A stretch of DNA of 14,191 nucleotides from Candidatus Methanomethylicia archaeon (GTDB lineage Archaea > Thermoproteota > Methanomethylicia > CALHIW01): assembly GCA_938030905.1 (NCBI GenBank), contig CALHIW010000076.1:1-14191 (forward strand), in the 5' to 3' direction. The notes beneath the pieces are model-generated. The model was not told the DNA's origin and did not search any database. It saw nothing but the letters and a program-made list of their open reading frames with translations. Position numbers and translations under genes: made by a program. Of the stretch, positions 1 through 7,868 are shown one piece after another (within the stretch, counting starts at the first letter, position 1; every line of letters starts with the position of its first letter).

Positions 1-337
1 ATCCAGGATGGATGATAGGCCTCCACAGTAGGATTATCCCCCAGGCCCTAGATATTCTCAGAAATCTGTAGTATCTAGGCTTGATTGATGCTGGTATGAT
101 AGTTAAAATCCTAGATTCCACATCTATACAGCTATAGGTAGATACCCCATAAAGCCTCATCCATACTACAATCCTCCTACCTAGAGGCTCATGATAGATC
201 AACATCTCAAAAATCAAACCCACCTCAACCCTAACAAGCCCATAACATCCATACTCAACAACAGGTAGGAAATAGCCAAACCCCTCAAGCAAAGCCCTAC
301 ATAAAGAACCTAGCCCCCAAAACACCCAAACAAACAC
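1..337 (-). CDS. Partial unknown open frame leaving the left edge
   Basis: On the minus strand a frame stays open for 112 codons from a GTG at 337 to the window edge, with a TAG just upstream at 338-340. The other two minus frames are broken by stops. The translation is rich in Gly, Trp, Tyr, Arg and Val and contains pieces such as YGCYGLVRVEVGLIFEML, YHEPLGRRIVVWMRLYG and IKPRYYRFLRISRAWG. I do not recognise a family. Codon use is GT-rich on the coding strand, unlike the A-rich neighbouring genes, and the plus strand between about 190 and 360 is nearly free of G. No convincing SD or TATA precedes the GTG. It could be the 5' part of a real gene, a relic, or a chance open frame in skewed DNA; the 3' end is outside the window. 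Confidence 0.3.
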   Translation of the reverse strand, partial: MFVWVFWGLGSLCRALLEGFGYFLPVVEYGCYGLVRVEVGLIFEMLIYHEPLGRRIVVWMRLYGVSTYSCIDVESRILTIIPASIKPRYYRFLRISRAWGIILLWRPIIHPG

Positions 338-391
338 AGCCTAAAAAGATCCTAAAACCCTATCTTGCAAGTATCGATTAATATTATGTTG

Positions 392-464
392 TCAGGAGAA
401 GGGTTAATAGCAATCCGTAGAATGTTTAAGCTACTTATACAGAGGGCTTCAGGAGAAACGTTAA
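392..464. repeat. Pair of 16-bp direct repeats
   Basis: TCAGGAGAAGGGTTAA at 392-407 and TCAGGAGAAACGTTAA at 449-464 match at 14 of 16 positions, with starts 57 bp apart. Only two copies are present and the similarity does not extend further, so this is not a CRISPR array. They could be regulator sites or chance. Confidence 0.4.
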
Positions 465-492
465 AACAGGAAAATTGAGCAGCTAAACTTTC

Positions 493-504
493 TTGACTAG
501 TCAA
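493..504. promoter_or_regulatory. 12-bp perfect palindrome, possible operator
   Basis: TTGACTAGTCAA is its own reverse complement. It lies about 230 bp before the likely start of the DUF354 gene, far for a classical archaeal operator. A near copy (TTGACCAGTCAA, one change) is at 4205-4216, inside a possible coding relic. Function is unknown. Confidence 0.25.
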
Positions 505-707
505 TTGTAAAACTCTTACATAGTTTAATTAATATTAAATTTGTTAATGTTCATTAAGCTTAAACCATAATAAAGATGATTTATTAAACAAATAAAAGAA
601 GCTGTTTAAATTATAGTAAATTGTTCTTACTCAGTATTTTGCTGAGATTCATTTAATTTATGAGTGAAGCTTCATTACCAACACATTCTTTGATTAGGAG
701 TGATAGA

Positions 708-713
708 TATATA
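708..713 (+). promoter_or_regulatory. TATA box for the DUF354 gene
   Basis: TATATA is centred about 25 bp before the ATG at 735, the spacing expected if transcription begins at or next to the start codon. It lies inside the longer frame that begins at 660, which argues for the downstream start. Confidence 0.5.
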
Positions 714-734
714 CTGCTAGTATTTAGATCGTTT

Positions 735-1835
735 ATGAGTAGAGTTTGGTTTGATCTTGTTGCTCCTAAGGATGTATTATATTTTGAGAGAGCTATTAAT
801 AAGTTAAAACTAAATGGATGTGAGGTATTGGTAACATCTAGAAGATATTATGAATTGCTTCAACTATGTAGGTTAAGAAGACTTAAAACCATAGTTATTG
901 GAAGACATGGAGGACCTGAACTCATAGGTAAGCTATTAGCTAGTACTAGAAGAATTTTGAAGCTTACAAGTATTGTTTACAGGTTTAAACCTAAAGTAGC
1001 AGTTTCATTTGCATCACCTGAAGCTGCAAGAGTAGCGTTTGGACTCAATATTCCACATATATGTGCTAATGATACACCTAATGCTGAAGCTGTTGCTAGA
1101 CTTACTCTTCCATTATCATCAATGCTTATTACACCATCAATAATAAGTAGGGATGTTTGGGTTAAATATGGAATAGGTAGGGAGAATATAGTATCCTATA
1201 ATTCATTAGATCCTATTGCATGGATTAAAACATTTAAACCTAAAAAGTCAATTCTAAAAGCTCTTAAACTGAATAGGGAGAAGCCAATAATTGTATTGAG
1301 GCCTGAGGAAACATTTGCATCTTACCTTATGGGGGTTGTGGATTTAAAAAATATTTATTTAGCCCCCTTAATAAAGAATCTTCTTGAAAGGCTTAGCAAT
1401 ATACAAGTAGTAATTATTCCAAGATATCCTGAACAGAGAGAGGTATACTATAGGCTTATTGATGGTTTAATATTGAATAGAGGAAATAGAATTGTTATTA
1501 CTGATAGGGTTTTAGAGACTCAGAGCCTCATATACTACTCTAGTGTTTTTATAGGTGCTGGTGGGACGATGAGTTGTGAATCATCACTTCTAGGAACACC
1601 TACAATTTCATGCTATCCAGCAGAACCAACAATAATTGATAAATACCTAATAGATTTAGGACTACTTAAAAGAACATCTATAACTGAAGCTATATACCAT
1701 GTTGAAAACATACTTTCAGAGGATATAGTTAAGGTTAAGAGGAGGCTTAGAGCTAAGGCTAGAAGGATAATGTTGAGGATGGAGGATCCTGTTGAGACAA
1801 TCCTAAAATGTATTTATCAATACTTAAACCATTAG
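735..1835 (+). CDS. DUF354 family protein (GT-B-like fold)
   Basis: A 366-residue protein of the archaeal DUF354 family (COG1817), which resembles GT-B glycosyltransferases and UDP-GlcNAc 2-epimerases; no reaction is firmly established. Family signs are the N-terminal [19 protein letters not shown], a GRHGG motif (56-60), the block [20 protein letters not shown] (91-110), NDTPNAEAV (112-120), and a C-terminal [19 protein letters not shown] (274-292) like the nucleotide-sugar-binding loop of GT-B enzymes. There is no signal peptide or membrane segment, so it is probably cytoplasmic. An in-frame ATG at 660 would add 25 residues (starting MSEASLPTHS), but the family normally starts right at the VWFDL strand, and a TATATA box sits 25 bp before ATG 735, so I chose 735. 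A role in surface glycan or lipid-linked sugar synthesis is inference. CDC48 follows 76 bp downstream with its own promoter. Confidence 0.85.
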   Translation: MSRVWFDLVAPKDVLYFERAINKLKLNGCEVLVTSRRYYELLQLCRLRRLKTIVIGRHGGPELIGKLLASTRRILKLTSIVYRFKPKVAVSFASPEAARVAFGLNIPHICANDTPNAEAVARLTLPLSSMLITPSIISRDVWVKYGIGRENIVSYNSLDPIAWIKTFKPKKSILKALKLNREKPIIVLRPEETFASYLMGVVDLKNIYLAPLIKNLLERLSNIQVVIIPRYPEQREVYYRLIDGLILNRGNRIVITDRVLETQSLIYYSSVFIGAGGTMSCESSLLGTPTISCYPAEPTIIDKYLIDLGLLKRTSITEAIYHVENILSEDIVKVKRRLRAKARRIMLRMEDPVETILKCIYQYLNH

Positions 1836-1874
1836 GAGCATTGTAGAATTCATATCTACGATTTTAGATTTCTA

Positions 1875-1888
1875 TTTAAAGCTTATAA
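1875..1888 (+). promoter_or_regulatory. TATA region for cdc48
   Basis: TTTAAA (1875-1880) is followed by TTATAA (1883-1888). The second is centred 26-27 bp before the ATG at 1912, so the mRNA is probably leaderless; no Shine-Dalgarno sequence lies before the ATG. Confidence 0.55.
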
Positions 1889-1911
1889 GAGCTTATTCTA
1901 CTACTCTCAAT

Positions 1912-4050
1912 ATGATTGGAGAGGTAAAGCTAATTGTTAGTGAAGCTTATCAGAGGGATGTTGGTAGGAAGATTGTTAGGGTTCCATATAGTGTTATGGA
2001 GAGACTTAATATTAGTAGTGGAGATATTGTTGAGATTAAGGGTAGGAAAACAACATGTGCTATTGCCTGGCCTCTGAGCTCTGGAGAAGTAGGGGATAAT
2101 ATTATACGTATGGATGGTGGTTTGAGGAAAAATGCTGGTGTAGCTTTAAATGAGTATGTTTCAATTAGGAAGGCTGATGTTAAAAATGCATCTATAATTT
2201 CCCTAGCTCCTAGTGATGTTAGGTTAAGCTATGTTGATGATGAGTTTATAAGTTATGTTAGGGATAAACTACTAGATAAACCGATAATAGCTGGGGAGAT
2301 TGTACCTATTCAGGTTTTTGGAGGGGAAACACTACACTTAACAGTTATACAGACAAGACCTGGAGGAGTTGTAATTGTTAGGGAGGATACTAAGCTTGAA
2401 ATAGAGGAGAAACCTACAGAAGCTAGAGTTGTTCCAAGAGTTACATATGAGGATATTGGTGGGCTTAAAGAGGCAATACAGAGAATTAGGGAGATGGTTG
2501 AGCTTCCATTAAGACATCCTGAACTCTTCGAAAGACTTGGTATAGAGCCGCCTAAAGGTGTATTACTATACGGCCCACCTGGATGTGGGAAAACACTTTT
2601 AGCTAAAGCTGTTGCTAATGAAGCTGATGCTAACTTCCTAACTATTAATGGACCTGAAATAATGAGTAAATTCTACGGTGAAAGCGAGGAGAGGCTAAGA
2701 CAGATATTTAAGGAGGCGCAGGAAAAGGCTCCGAGTATAATATTTATTGATGAAGTTGATGCAATAGCTCCTAAGAGGGAGGAGGTTCATGGAGAAGTTG
2801 AGAGAAGAGTTGTTGCTCAATTATTAACATTAATGGATGGCTTACAGTCTAGAGGACAGGTTATCGTTATAGCAGCAACAAATGTACCGAATATACTTGA
2901 TCCAGCGTTAAGAAGACCTGGAAGATTTGATAGAGAGATTGAGATTGGAATTCCTGATAAGAATGGAAGACTTGAAATCCTACAGATACATACAAGAGGT
3001 ATGCCTCTAGCTCAAGATATTGATTTAAAACATCTTGCTGAGATAACTCATGGATATACTGGAGCTGATTTAGCAGCATTATGTAGGGAGGCGGCTATGA
3101 AGGCTTTAAGAAGATATTTACCTGAAATAAATCTTGAAGAGAAGAGAATACCGCAATACATACTTGAGAAGATGGAGGTTAAAATGGATGACTTCATGAG
3201 TGCATATAGAGAAATAGTTCCAACAGCCATGAGGGAGGTTTATGTAGAGGTTCCGGCAGTATATTGGGATGATGTTGGAGGACTTGAAGATGTTAAACAG
3301 CAGTTAAGAGAGATGGTTGAATGGCCGTTAAAGAAGCCGGAGAAATTTAAGAAAATGGGGATAAAGCCACCCAAAGGCGTATTACTATATGGTCCGTCTG
3401 GATGTGGGAAAACACTGATTGCAAGAGCTATAGCAACTGAAAGTGGGGCGAACTTTATATCTATTAAGGGACCTGAGGTATTTAGTAAATGGGTTGGTGA
3501 AAGTGAGAGAGCAATTCGTGAAGTATTTAGAAAGGCCAGAATGGCGGCTCCAGCAATAGTATTTATTGATGAAATAGACTCTATAGCTCCTAGAAGAGGA
3601 TTTGGATACTCAGATTCCGGGGTTACTGAAAGAGTTGTAAGTCAGCTATTAACCGAAATGGATGGACTTATAGCTATGGAGAACATAGTTGTACTAGCAG
3701 CAACAAATAAACCTGAAATACTTGATTCAGCATTAATGAGACCTGGAAGATTTGATAGATTAATCTATATTCCACCACCAGATGAAAATACAAGACTGCA
3801 AATACTTAAAGTACATACTAGAAATATGCCTTTAAACAACGTAAATCTTGGGGAAATAGCTAAAAATACTGATGGATATTCTGGAGCTGATCTTGAAGCA
3901 TTATGTCGTGAAGCAGCTATGAATGCATTAAGAAGAGACTCTGAGAAAATTGAAGTAAAAGACTTCAATGAGGCGTTAAAGAGATTAAAGCCAAGTATCA
4001 GAAAGGAGGAATTAAGGAAATATGAGGAATTTATGGAGGAGGGCAGTTAA
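1912..4050 (+). CDS. cdc48: CDC48/VAT-type AAA+ ATPase, two ATPase rings
   Basis: A 712-residue archaeal p97/CDC48 homologue, a hexameric unfoldase that pulls proteins apart using ATP and is thought to feed the proteasome. The order is an N-terminal substrate/adaptor region (about 1-170), the D1 ATPase and the D2 ATPase. D1 has Walker A GPPGCGKT (221-228), Walker B IIFIDE (276-281), pore loop KFYG (253-256) and the second region of homology through RRPGRFD. D2 has Walker A GPSGCGKT (494-501), Walker B IVFIDE (549-554), pore loop KWVG (526-529) and RPGRFD. Both rings look catalytically complete. The length is normal for archaeal VAT (about 700-760). The C-terminus is short, ends EEFMEEGS, and has no hydrophobic-Tyr-X proteasome-docking tail. 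It starts at the ATG right after its own TATA box and is probably transcribed alone. Confidence 0.97.
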   Translation: MIGEVKLIVSEAYQRDVGRKIVRVPYSVMERLNISSGDIVEIKGRKTTCAIAWPLSSGEVGDNIIRMDGGLRKNAGVALNEYVSIRKADVKNASIISLAPSDVRLSYVDDEFISYVRDKLLDKPIIAGEIVPIQVFGGETLHLTVIQTRPGGVVIVREDTKLEIEEKPTEARVVPRVTYEDIGGLKEAIQRIREMVELPLRHPELFERLGIEPPKGVLLYGPPGCGKTLLAKAVANEADANFLTINGPEIMSKFYGESEERLRQIFKEAQEKAPSIIFIDEVDAIAPKREEVHGEVERRVVAQLLTLMDGLQSRGQVIVIAATNVPNILDPALRRPGRFDREIEIGIPDKNGRLEILQIHTRGMPLAQDIDLKHLAEITHGYTGADLAALCREAAMKALRRYLPEINLEEKRIPQYILEKMEVKMDDFMSAYREIVPTAMREVYVEVPAVYWDDVGGLEDVKQQLREMVEWPLKKPEKFKKMGIKPPKGVLLYGPSGCGKTLIARAIATESGANFISIKGPEVFSKWVGESERAIREVFRKARMAAPAIVFIDEIDSIAPRRGFGYSDSGVTERVVSQLLTEMDGLIAMENIVVLAATNKPEILDSALMRPGRFDRLIYIPPPDENTRLQILKVHTRNMPLNNVNLGEIAKNTDGYSGADLEALCREAAMNALRRDSEKIEVKDFNEALKRLKPSIRKEELRKYEEFMEEGS

Positions 4051-4560
4051 TACTATTAGATTCATCTTTAACATTTTAGCTATACACTCATTAAATGTCA
4101 TTGGAATGGATCTATTTTAAGAATTATTAACTAAATAGCTTAGTATTAATATGCTTAATAAGCTGCTTAAACTTAAGTTAAGTCTGGTTGAATGTGTTAC
4201 TTATTTGACCAGTCAATCCATCGTATAGATGATAAAATAAATGAACTTAGCTTAAGAGAAATGCTCACCAATAACATTTACAGAGCATTAAGAAGCTGGA
4301 GAAATTACGCTCTATGAATCTTAGCTTTACCTTGAAGTTCTCCTGTTCATGGTGTTTAAGATTATTAAGTTGAGGGGGGGCTTGTTATATACAAGGATGA
4401 ATATGATGGTAAGCATGGATTAATAACTTGTGAAGTTGTATTTTCATACCTAATGAAGCATGATTAAAGAAGGTTAAAGCTAAAAATAATAGTTGGAGAG
4501 TAAGCCATTTAGAGTATAGATGTAGATGAATTGCTAACAATTCTTTTAAGCTAGATGTGT
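4051..4560. other. Gap with protein-like fragments, no firm gene
   Basis: This 510-bp gap lies between the convergent cdc48 and nucleotidyltransferase genes. It contains two protein-like open pieces on the plus strand (4192-4317 and 4369-4467), a 10-bp palindrome AACTTAAGTT (4170-4179) and a run of seven G (4374-4380). No RNA gene or clear terminator was seen. Confidence 0.5.
4192..4467 (+). pseudogene. Possible decayed gene of unknown family
   Basis: An ATG at 4192 opens 41 codons to a TGA at 4315-4317. The translation is protein-like, including INELSLREMLTNNIYRALRS and ending RNYAL. After stops, a second open piece (4369-4467) reads VEGGLVIYKDEYDGKHG and then LITCEVVFSYLMKHD before a TAA; it contains a seven-G run, a typical frameshift site. 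Both fragments use codons like the real genes nearby. I read them as remains of one gene or of two. The helical YRALRSW piece loosely recalls the core-binding domain of tyrosine recombinases, but no catalytic residues are visible and I do not claim that identity. The 41-residue piece could instead be an intact small gene. Confidence 0.25.
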
Positions 4561-5247
4561 TTAATTACTCTTAACCATCTTCTCCACCTCCTCAATATCT
4601 TTATGTGTATCTATACTTTTCCATATTACTTCATGATATTTAACTGCTTTAAGCTTATTTTCACGTGCAAGCTGTGGGAAAGCTGTCTTTTCAATATCTC
4701 CCTTACTTGGTAAATAGTTAAAAACATCTGGTCTAAATACATAAACTCCAGCATTTATCCAGTAATCTACTATTTGAGGTTTCTCCTCAAAGGATTTTAC
4801 AAGATTATCACTATCAACCTTAACAATACCGTAGGGAGATGGTAACGGTATAAGAGCAATTACTCCTACTGTGGGGCTATCAAGTACTTTAAGAAGCTCT
4901 ACTGGGTTTAAATTGGTGATTACATCGCCATTTACAACGTAGAAGAACTCCTCACTCTTAAGAAGATACTCAGCATTTTTTAAACCACCACCAGTTCCTA
5001 GAGGCTCATCCTCAACAACATATGCAACCTTAACCATAAAGTTTCTACCACCTCCAATCTCCTCAATAAACTTCTCCTTTAAATGACCCACACATATTAT
5101 GAATTCCTTAACACCAAATCTTTTAAGCCACTCCATTTGATAAGCTATAATTGGCTTATCAAGAATTCTAATTAGAGGTTTAGGTGTTGTTTCGGTAATT
5201 GGTCTTAAACGTTTACCCTGACCACCAGCAAGAATAACAGCTTTCAT
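4561..5247 (-). CDS. Sugar-phosphate nucleotidyltransferase
   Basis: A 228-residue NTP-transferase (COG1208 type) that would join a sugar 1-phosphate to an NTP to give an NDP-sugar and pyrophosphate in the cytoplasm. The N-terminal signature LAGGQGKRLRPIT (6-18) with TPKP (21-24) binds the nucleotide; EPLGTGGGL (81-89), NGD (106-108, metal-binding Asp), FEEKP (153-157), NAGVYVF (165-171) and WKSIDTHKDIEE (209-220) complete the usual order. There is no C-terminal left-handed beta-helix, so it is the short catalytic form, like mannose-1-phosphate guanylyltransferases and glucose-1-phosphate thymidylyl/uridylyltransferases. The sequence does not settle the sugar or base. It is transcribed alone, converging with cdc48 across a 510-bp gap. 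The ATG at 5247 is preceded by a TATA-like box at the leaderless distance. Confidence 0.93.
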   Translation of the reverse strand: MKAVILAGGQGKRLRPITETTPKPLIRILDKPIIAYQMEWLKRFGVKEFIICVGHLKEKFIEEIGGGRNFMVKVAYVVEDEPLGTGGGLKNAEYLLKSEEFFYVVNGDVITNLNPVELLKVLDSPTVGVIALIPLPSPYGIVKVDSDNLVKSFEEKPQIVDYWINAGVYVFRPDVFNYLPSKGDIEKTAFPQLARENKLKAVKYHEVIWKSIDTHKDIEEVEKMVKSN

Positions 5248-5268
5248 ACAGATAAGATACAGTAGCTA

Positions 5269-5280
5269 CTTAAATTTATT
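5269..5280 (-). promoter_or_regulatory. TATA box for the nucleotidyltransferase gene
   Basis: On the minus strand AATAAATTTAAG is centred about 27 bp before the ATG at 5247. No Shine-Dalgarno sequence lies between, consistent with a leaderless mRNA. Confidence 0.5.
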
Positions 5281-5340
5281 TAGTTTAATGCTTTGCAGCT
5301 TAATTATTATAGTTTGGTTTATTAGCTTTAACTGTTTTTA

Positions 5341-5359
5341 TTTCCTTACATTAAGGAAA
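5341..5359. repeat. 8-bp-stem hairpin
   Basis: TTTCCTTA, loop CAT, TAAGGAAA form a perfect stem. It starts 94 bp upstream of the nucleotidyltransferase start. Read on the minus strand it is followed by ATAAAAAC rather than a T run, so it is not a good terminator for that strand. Confidence 0.5.
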
Positions 5360-5371
5360 CTGTAATCCTCC

Positions 5372-5390
5372 TAGTATGGAGCCTATACTA
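5372..5390. repeat. 6-bp-stem hairpin beside the previous one
   Basis: TAGTAT, loop GGAGCCT, ATACTA. It follows the 8-bp hairpin after only 12 bp. The wider area is flanked by CCTCCT (5367-5372) and AGGAGG (5418-5423), which are also complementary. Confidence 0.4.
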
Positions 5391-5417
5391 TAGTAATATT
5401 CATGTATCATAATGTAC

Positions 5418-5424
5418 AGGAGGT
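5418..5424 (+). promoter_or_regulatory. Orphan strong Shine-Dalgarno sequence
   Basis: AGGAGGT is a strong match to the archaeal anti-SD. It stands 7 nt before an ATG (5432) whose frame ends after three codons (Met-Lys-Thr-stop). Probably the start of a lost gene, or chance. Confidence 0.25.
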
Positions 5425-5672
5425 ATGGATTATGAAAACTTAAATATTTTGAAAAACACTTCAATACCGTAAAGCTATCCTATATATTCAAGAAATGAGA
5501 CTATATTTCAGTATTCCTGCTTAAATACTTAACCAACAGAAACCTATATATTATTAATGCCTTGAAATAATTTATAGGAGTTGTGTATACATATATTGTG
5601 GCTTTACATGTTTTAGTAGAGTTGTCTTAAACATATTTGAAATAGCATGGATTTAAAGGGAGTTGATTTAAA

Positions 5673-5940
5673 ATGAGTAGGTATGAATTGGAAACACTTC
5701 TAATGCTTTAACAATTTTCGAGGTATGACTGTATATTTAACAACAGTTGATGTAGGGGATATATTGGAGTCCTCACATTAATTAAGAAAAGCACCAGTTA
5801 TATCTAGTATGATGTATTAAAGAGAGTAGTAAATGGCTTAAAACTTAAAAATTATAATGGAGAAAGATGAGATTTCACATATAGGTTATAATGGAGAAAT
5901 TGATGTAAAACCGATAGAAATAACTTCCTACATAAAATAG
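5673..5940 (+). pseudogene. Decayed gene of unknown family
   Basis: One plus-strand frame from ATG 5673 reads MSRYELETLLML, stop, then after further stops GYIGVLTLIKKSTSYI, stop, YDVLKRVVNGLKLKNYNGER, stop. A frame change then continues as DEISHIGYNGEIDVKP and IEITSYIK to a TAG at 5938-5940. The pieces are protein-like and use codons like the neighbours, but no frame is intact. I do not recognise the family. The repeated word TATAATGGAGAAA occurs at both 5854 and 5887, suggesting a small internal duplication. Confidence 0.35.
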
Positions 5941-5951
5941 CTAGTCTATTT
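5935..5951 (-). terminator. Small hairpin at the protease stop codon
   Basis: AAATAG, loop of 5, CTATTT overlaps the TAG stop of the S16 protease gene, and on the minus strand it runs into CTATTTTATG with a short T run. It is weak as a terminator candidate. Confidence 0.25.
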
Positions 5952-7868
5952 GGAAGTATTTCTAGATCGTGAATATAAATATACTAAGGCTACTGATAAA
6001 ATTAGTAGAGTTATAGCAATTATGGTGATTATTTGCTGAATGTCTTCTCTACTTAAACCATTCTGAACTATAGTTAATGTTTTGGAGTGTGGGGTTGATG
6101 TTTGGGGATTTGGTTCTTCAATACGTGTAACTATAGGTATTGGGGCTGTTGTATTTATAGTTCTTGATATTGTGAGAGCTGTTTTTGAGTATGTTGCTGA
6201 GAGTATGTAGTAATACAGTTTCTCCGTATTGCTTACTGCTGACTGGGCAAGTTCAAGATAGCTTAGAGATAAAACTGGATCTAGATTTGCTTCAATAGCA
6301 TTTCCAATAGTATTATTTGCAATAGATGATGAAGCATCAATAATTGCTTCAATACTACTCGTAAATGCTAAATGTATAGCTGTTGTTGAATATGCTATTG
6401 ACTCTATTGAGTATCCTATTGTTAGGTAGTAATCTCTAGATATGAATGCTTGCTTCGCCTTACTATATATCTCAGAGGCTTTACTAATAATTTGGGAAGA
6501 CTGCCCTATATCACTATATAGCGAGGAGACGTAGCCTAAAACACTTTGAGCTTCATAGAGAAGTATTGATGAAGACTTCATTAAAGTAGTTAAATCAACA
6601 GATACCCCGGTAGTTATGCTAAGTTCAAGCCAAGATTTAGCTGAAATAGCTCTCTGCCTTGAATATGCAAGATAGTATAAACATCCATCATACATATTCA
6701 GTATAGCACCACTACTCATAGCGTTTAAAGCATTATTTAACATCTCTAATGCTTCAGCGTATCTTATCTTAGCCCCAATATATGCTTCAATGCATTTAAT
6801 ACTTGGAATTGTAGAGCTTAAAATAGATCCGATCTCAATTATAGTTTTATTTACATTATTTACTAAATCACTAATGTATTTCTCCCTATTACTGGATTTA
6901 AGATATTCATCAGCATATTTAACATAATACATTATACATAAAGCTGAGAATGCCTGACTAGCAGATACATATGGAAAAGTATTAATCATACTTCTAGCTT
7001 TACTAGCTAGTTTTGAAGCTTCATTTATTGCATTTGAGAGTCTAGAATCATACTTGTAAGATGCTAAACCATCATACTCCTCTAGAAGGTTAATACTCCA
7101 TGATTTAAGTTTCTCTCTAACCTCTATAGGCATGGATACAATGTATTCCTTAGTTTTAAATTCATAGCCTGTAAGATATTTAAATACATCATATATTGTT
7201 AATGCCTCAACAACCTTAATTCCAATCTTTCCACCTTCATTAACTAGATCTACTCTTTCCTTTATAGTTTGAATAATTCTAAAGGGACCTCTCTGCTCAA
7301 TAATTGTCTTCTCAACGTAATCTATGGACTGCCCATAGGGTATTATAAATACTTTATAACCCTTCTCAGCAGCTGCCTTCATCTTAGCATATATGCCTCC
7401 TACAGGACCAATAGTTCCATCAGGATTTATCATACCTGTAAGTGTTACATCACTTTTAACAATAACTTCCTGACCCTTAATATTTAATATAGCAACCATC
7501 ATAGCTGCTGCTATAGCAGCACCAGCTGAGGGGCCACCTATAATTAGTGATTCAGACTCAAGACTTACAAAGAAGTCATATCTTAAATACTCATCTCCAA
7601 GAACCGAGGAGGAAACTAAAGCAGCTATCCTAGCTGTTGCCTGCGTATCAAGCTCAGTTAATGGAGTAGCGCTAAGGTAGACTCTACCACTACCAGGATA
7701 AGCTACTATAACATTTAATCTAGATAAAACTCCTACTAACCCACTAGAAGTTTGAGATACTGCAGGAACATCTAGATTAATTTCCCTAACAATATCATAC
7801 TTAAAAGCATTTACACGAACAGCTGAAAATATAATTAACAAAATAAGTACTAGACATAGCTTCTTCAT
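5946..7868 (-). CDS. Secreted, membrane-anchored Lon-like (S16) serine protease
   Basis: A 640-residue protein of the archaeal S16-like group (COG1750 type), with the Lon proteolytic domain but no ATPase domain. Residues 1-21 are a signal peptide (Lys-Lys, a hydrophobic stretch, VNA before Phe22). The protease domain spans about 23-235: GGPSAGAA (111-118) gives the catalytic Ser114, and TLTGMINPDGTIGPVGGIYA (142-161) leads to the catalytic Lys162. The Ser-Lys dyad spacing is 48, against 43 in E. coli Lon. Residues about 245-580 are a long Ala/Ser/Tyr-rich helical region, then a Pro/Thr-rich linker (about 580-600), one transmembrane helix (613-632) and a basic tail SRSRNTSK. This predicts a protease facing outward, anchored by its C-terminus. 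The substrate is unknown. It is the next gene downstream of a pilin-like cassette on the same strand, 375 bp away, but has its own TATA box. Confidence 0.88.
   Translation of the reverse strand: MKKLCLVLILLIIFSAVRVNAFKYDIVREINLDVPAVSQTSSGLVGVLSRLNVIVAYPGSGRVYLSATPLTELDTQATARIAALVSSSVLGDEYLRYDFFVSLESESLIIGGPSAGAAIAAAMMVAILNIKGQEVIVKSDVTLTGMINPDGTIGPVGGIYAKMKAAAEKGYKVFIIPYGQSIDYVEKTIIEQRGPFRIIQTIKERVDLVNEGGKIGIKVVEALTIYDVFKYLTGYEFKTKEYIVSMPIEVREKLKSWSINLLEEYDGLASYKYDSRLSNAINEASKLASKARSMINTFPYVSASQAFSALCIMYYVKYADEYLKSSNREKYISDLVNNVNKTIIEIGSILSSTIPSIKCIEAYIGAKIRYAEALEMLNNALNAMSSGAILNMYDGCLYYLAYSRQRAISAKSWLELSITTGVSVDLTTLMKSSSILLYEAQSVLGYVSSLYSDIGQSSQIISKASEIYSKAKQAFISRDYYLTIGYSIESIAYSTTAIHLAFTSSIEAIIDASSSIANNTIGNAIEANLDPVLSLSYLELAQSAVSNTEKLYYYILSATYSKTALTISRTINTTAPIPIVTRIEEPNPQTSTPHSKTLTIVQNGLSREDIQQIITIIAITLLILSVALVYLYSRSRNTSK

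Larger units (their letters stand above)
338..734. other. Intergenic region with short repeats
   Basis: No gene is supported here. The region holds two 16-bp direct repeats (392-407 and 449-464), a perfect 12-bp palindrome (493-504), and AT-rich DNA leading into the DUF354 promoter. An in-frame ATG at 660 would extend the next gene upstream, but it is probably not the start (see that gene). Confidence 0.5.
5248..5945. other. Long gap with hairpins and a coding relic
   Basis: This 698-bp gap separates the starts of the nucleotidyltransferase from the end of the S16 protease. It holds the nucleotidyltransferase promoter, two adjacent hairpins (5341-5359 and 5372-5390), an orphan Shine-Dalgarno sequence (5418-5424), and a broken coding region on the plus strand (5673-5940). 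No tRNA or intact gene was seen. Confidence 0.5.

Noticed and set aside
392..464. CRISPR array
   Set aside because: Only two imperfect 16-bp copies, no third repeat, no cas genes, and no match to known crenarchaeal repeat forms.
2867..3230. Minus-strand open frames inside cdc48 (2867-3079, 3048-3230, also 3765-3968)
   Set aside because: They lie wholly within a strongly conserved gene on the other strand and have low-complexity translations with no family features.
4205..4216. Second copy of the 493-504 palindrome as a shared operator
   Set aside because: It has a mismatch, sits inside a probable coding relic and not before a gene, and two sites are too few to claim a regulon.
7269..7487. 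Plus-strand 72-codon frame inside the S16 protease gene
   Set aside because: Antisense to the catalytic domain; the translation is Asn/Tyr/Ser-rich with no recognisable features.
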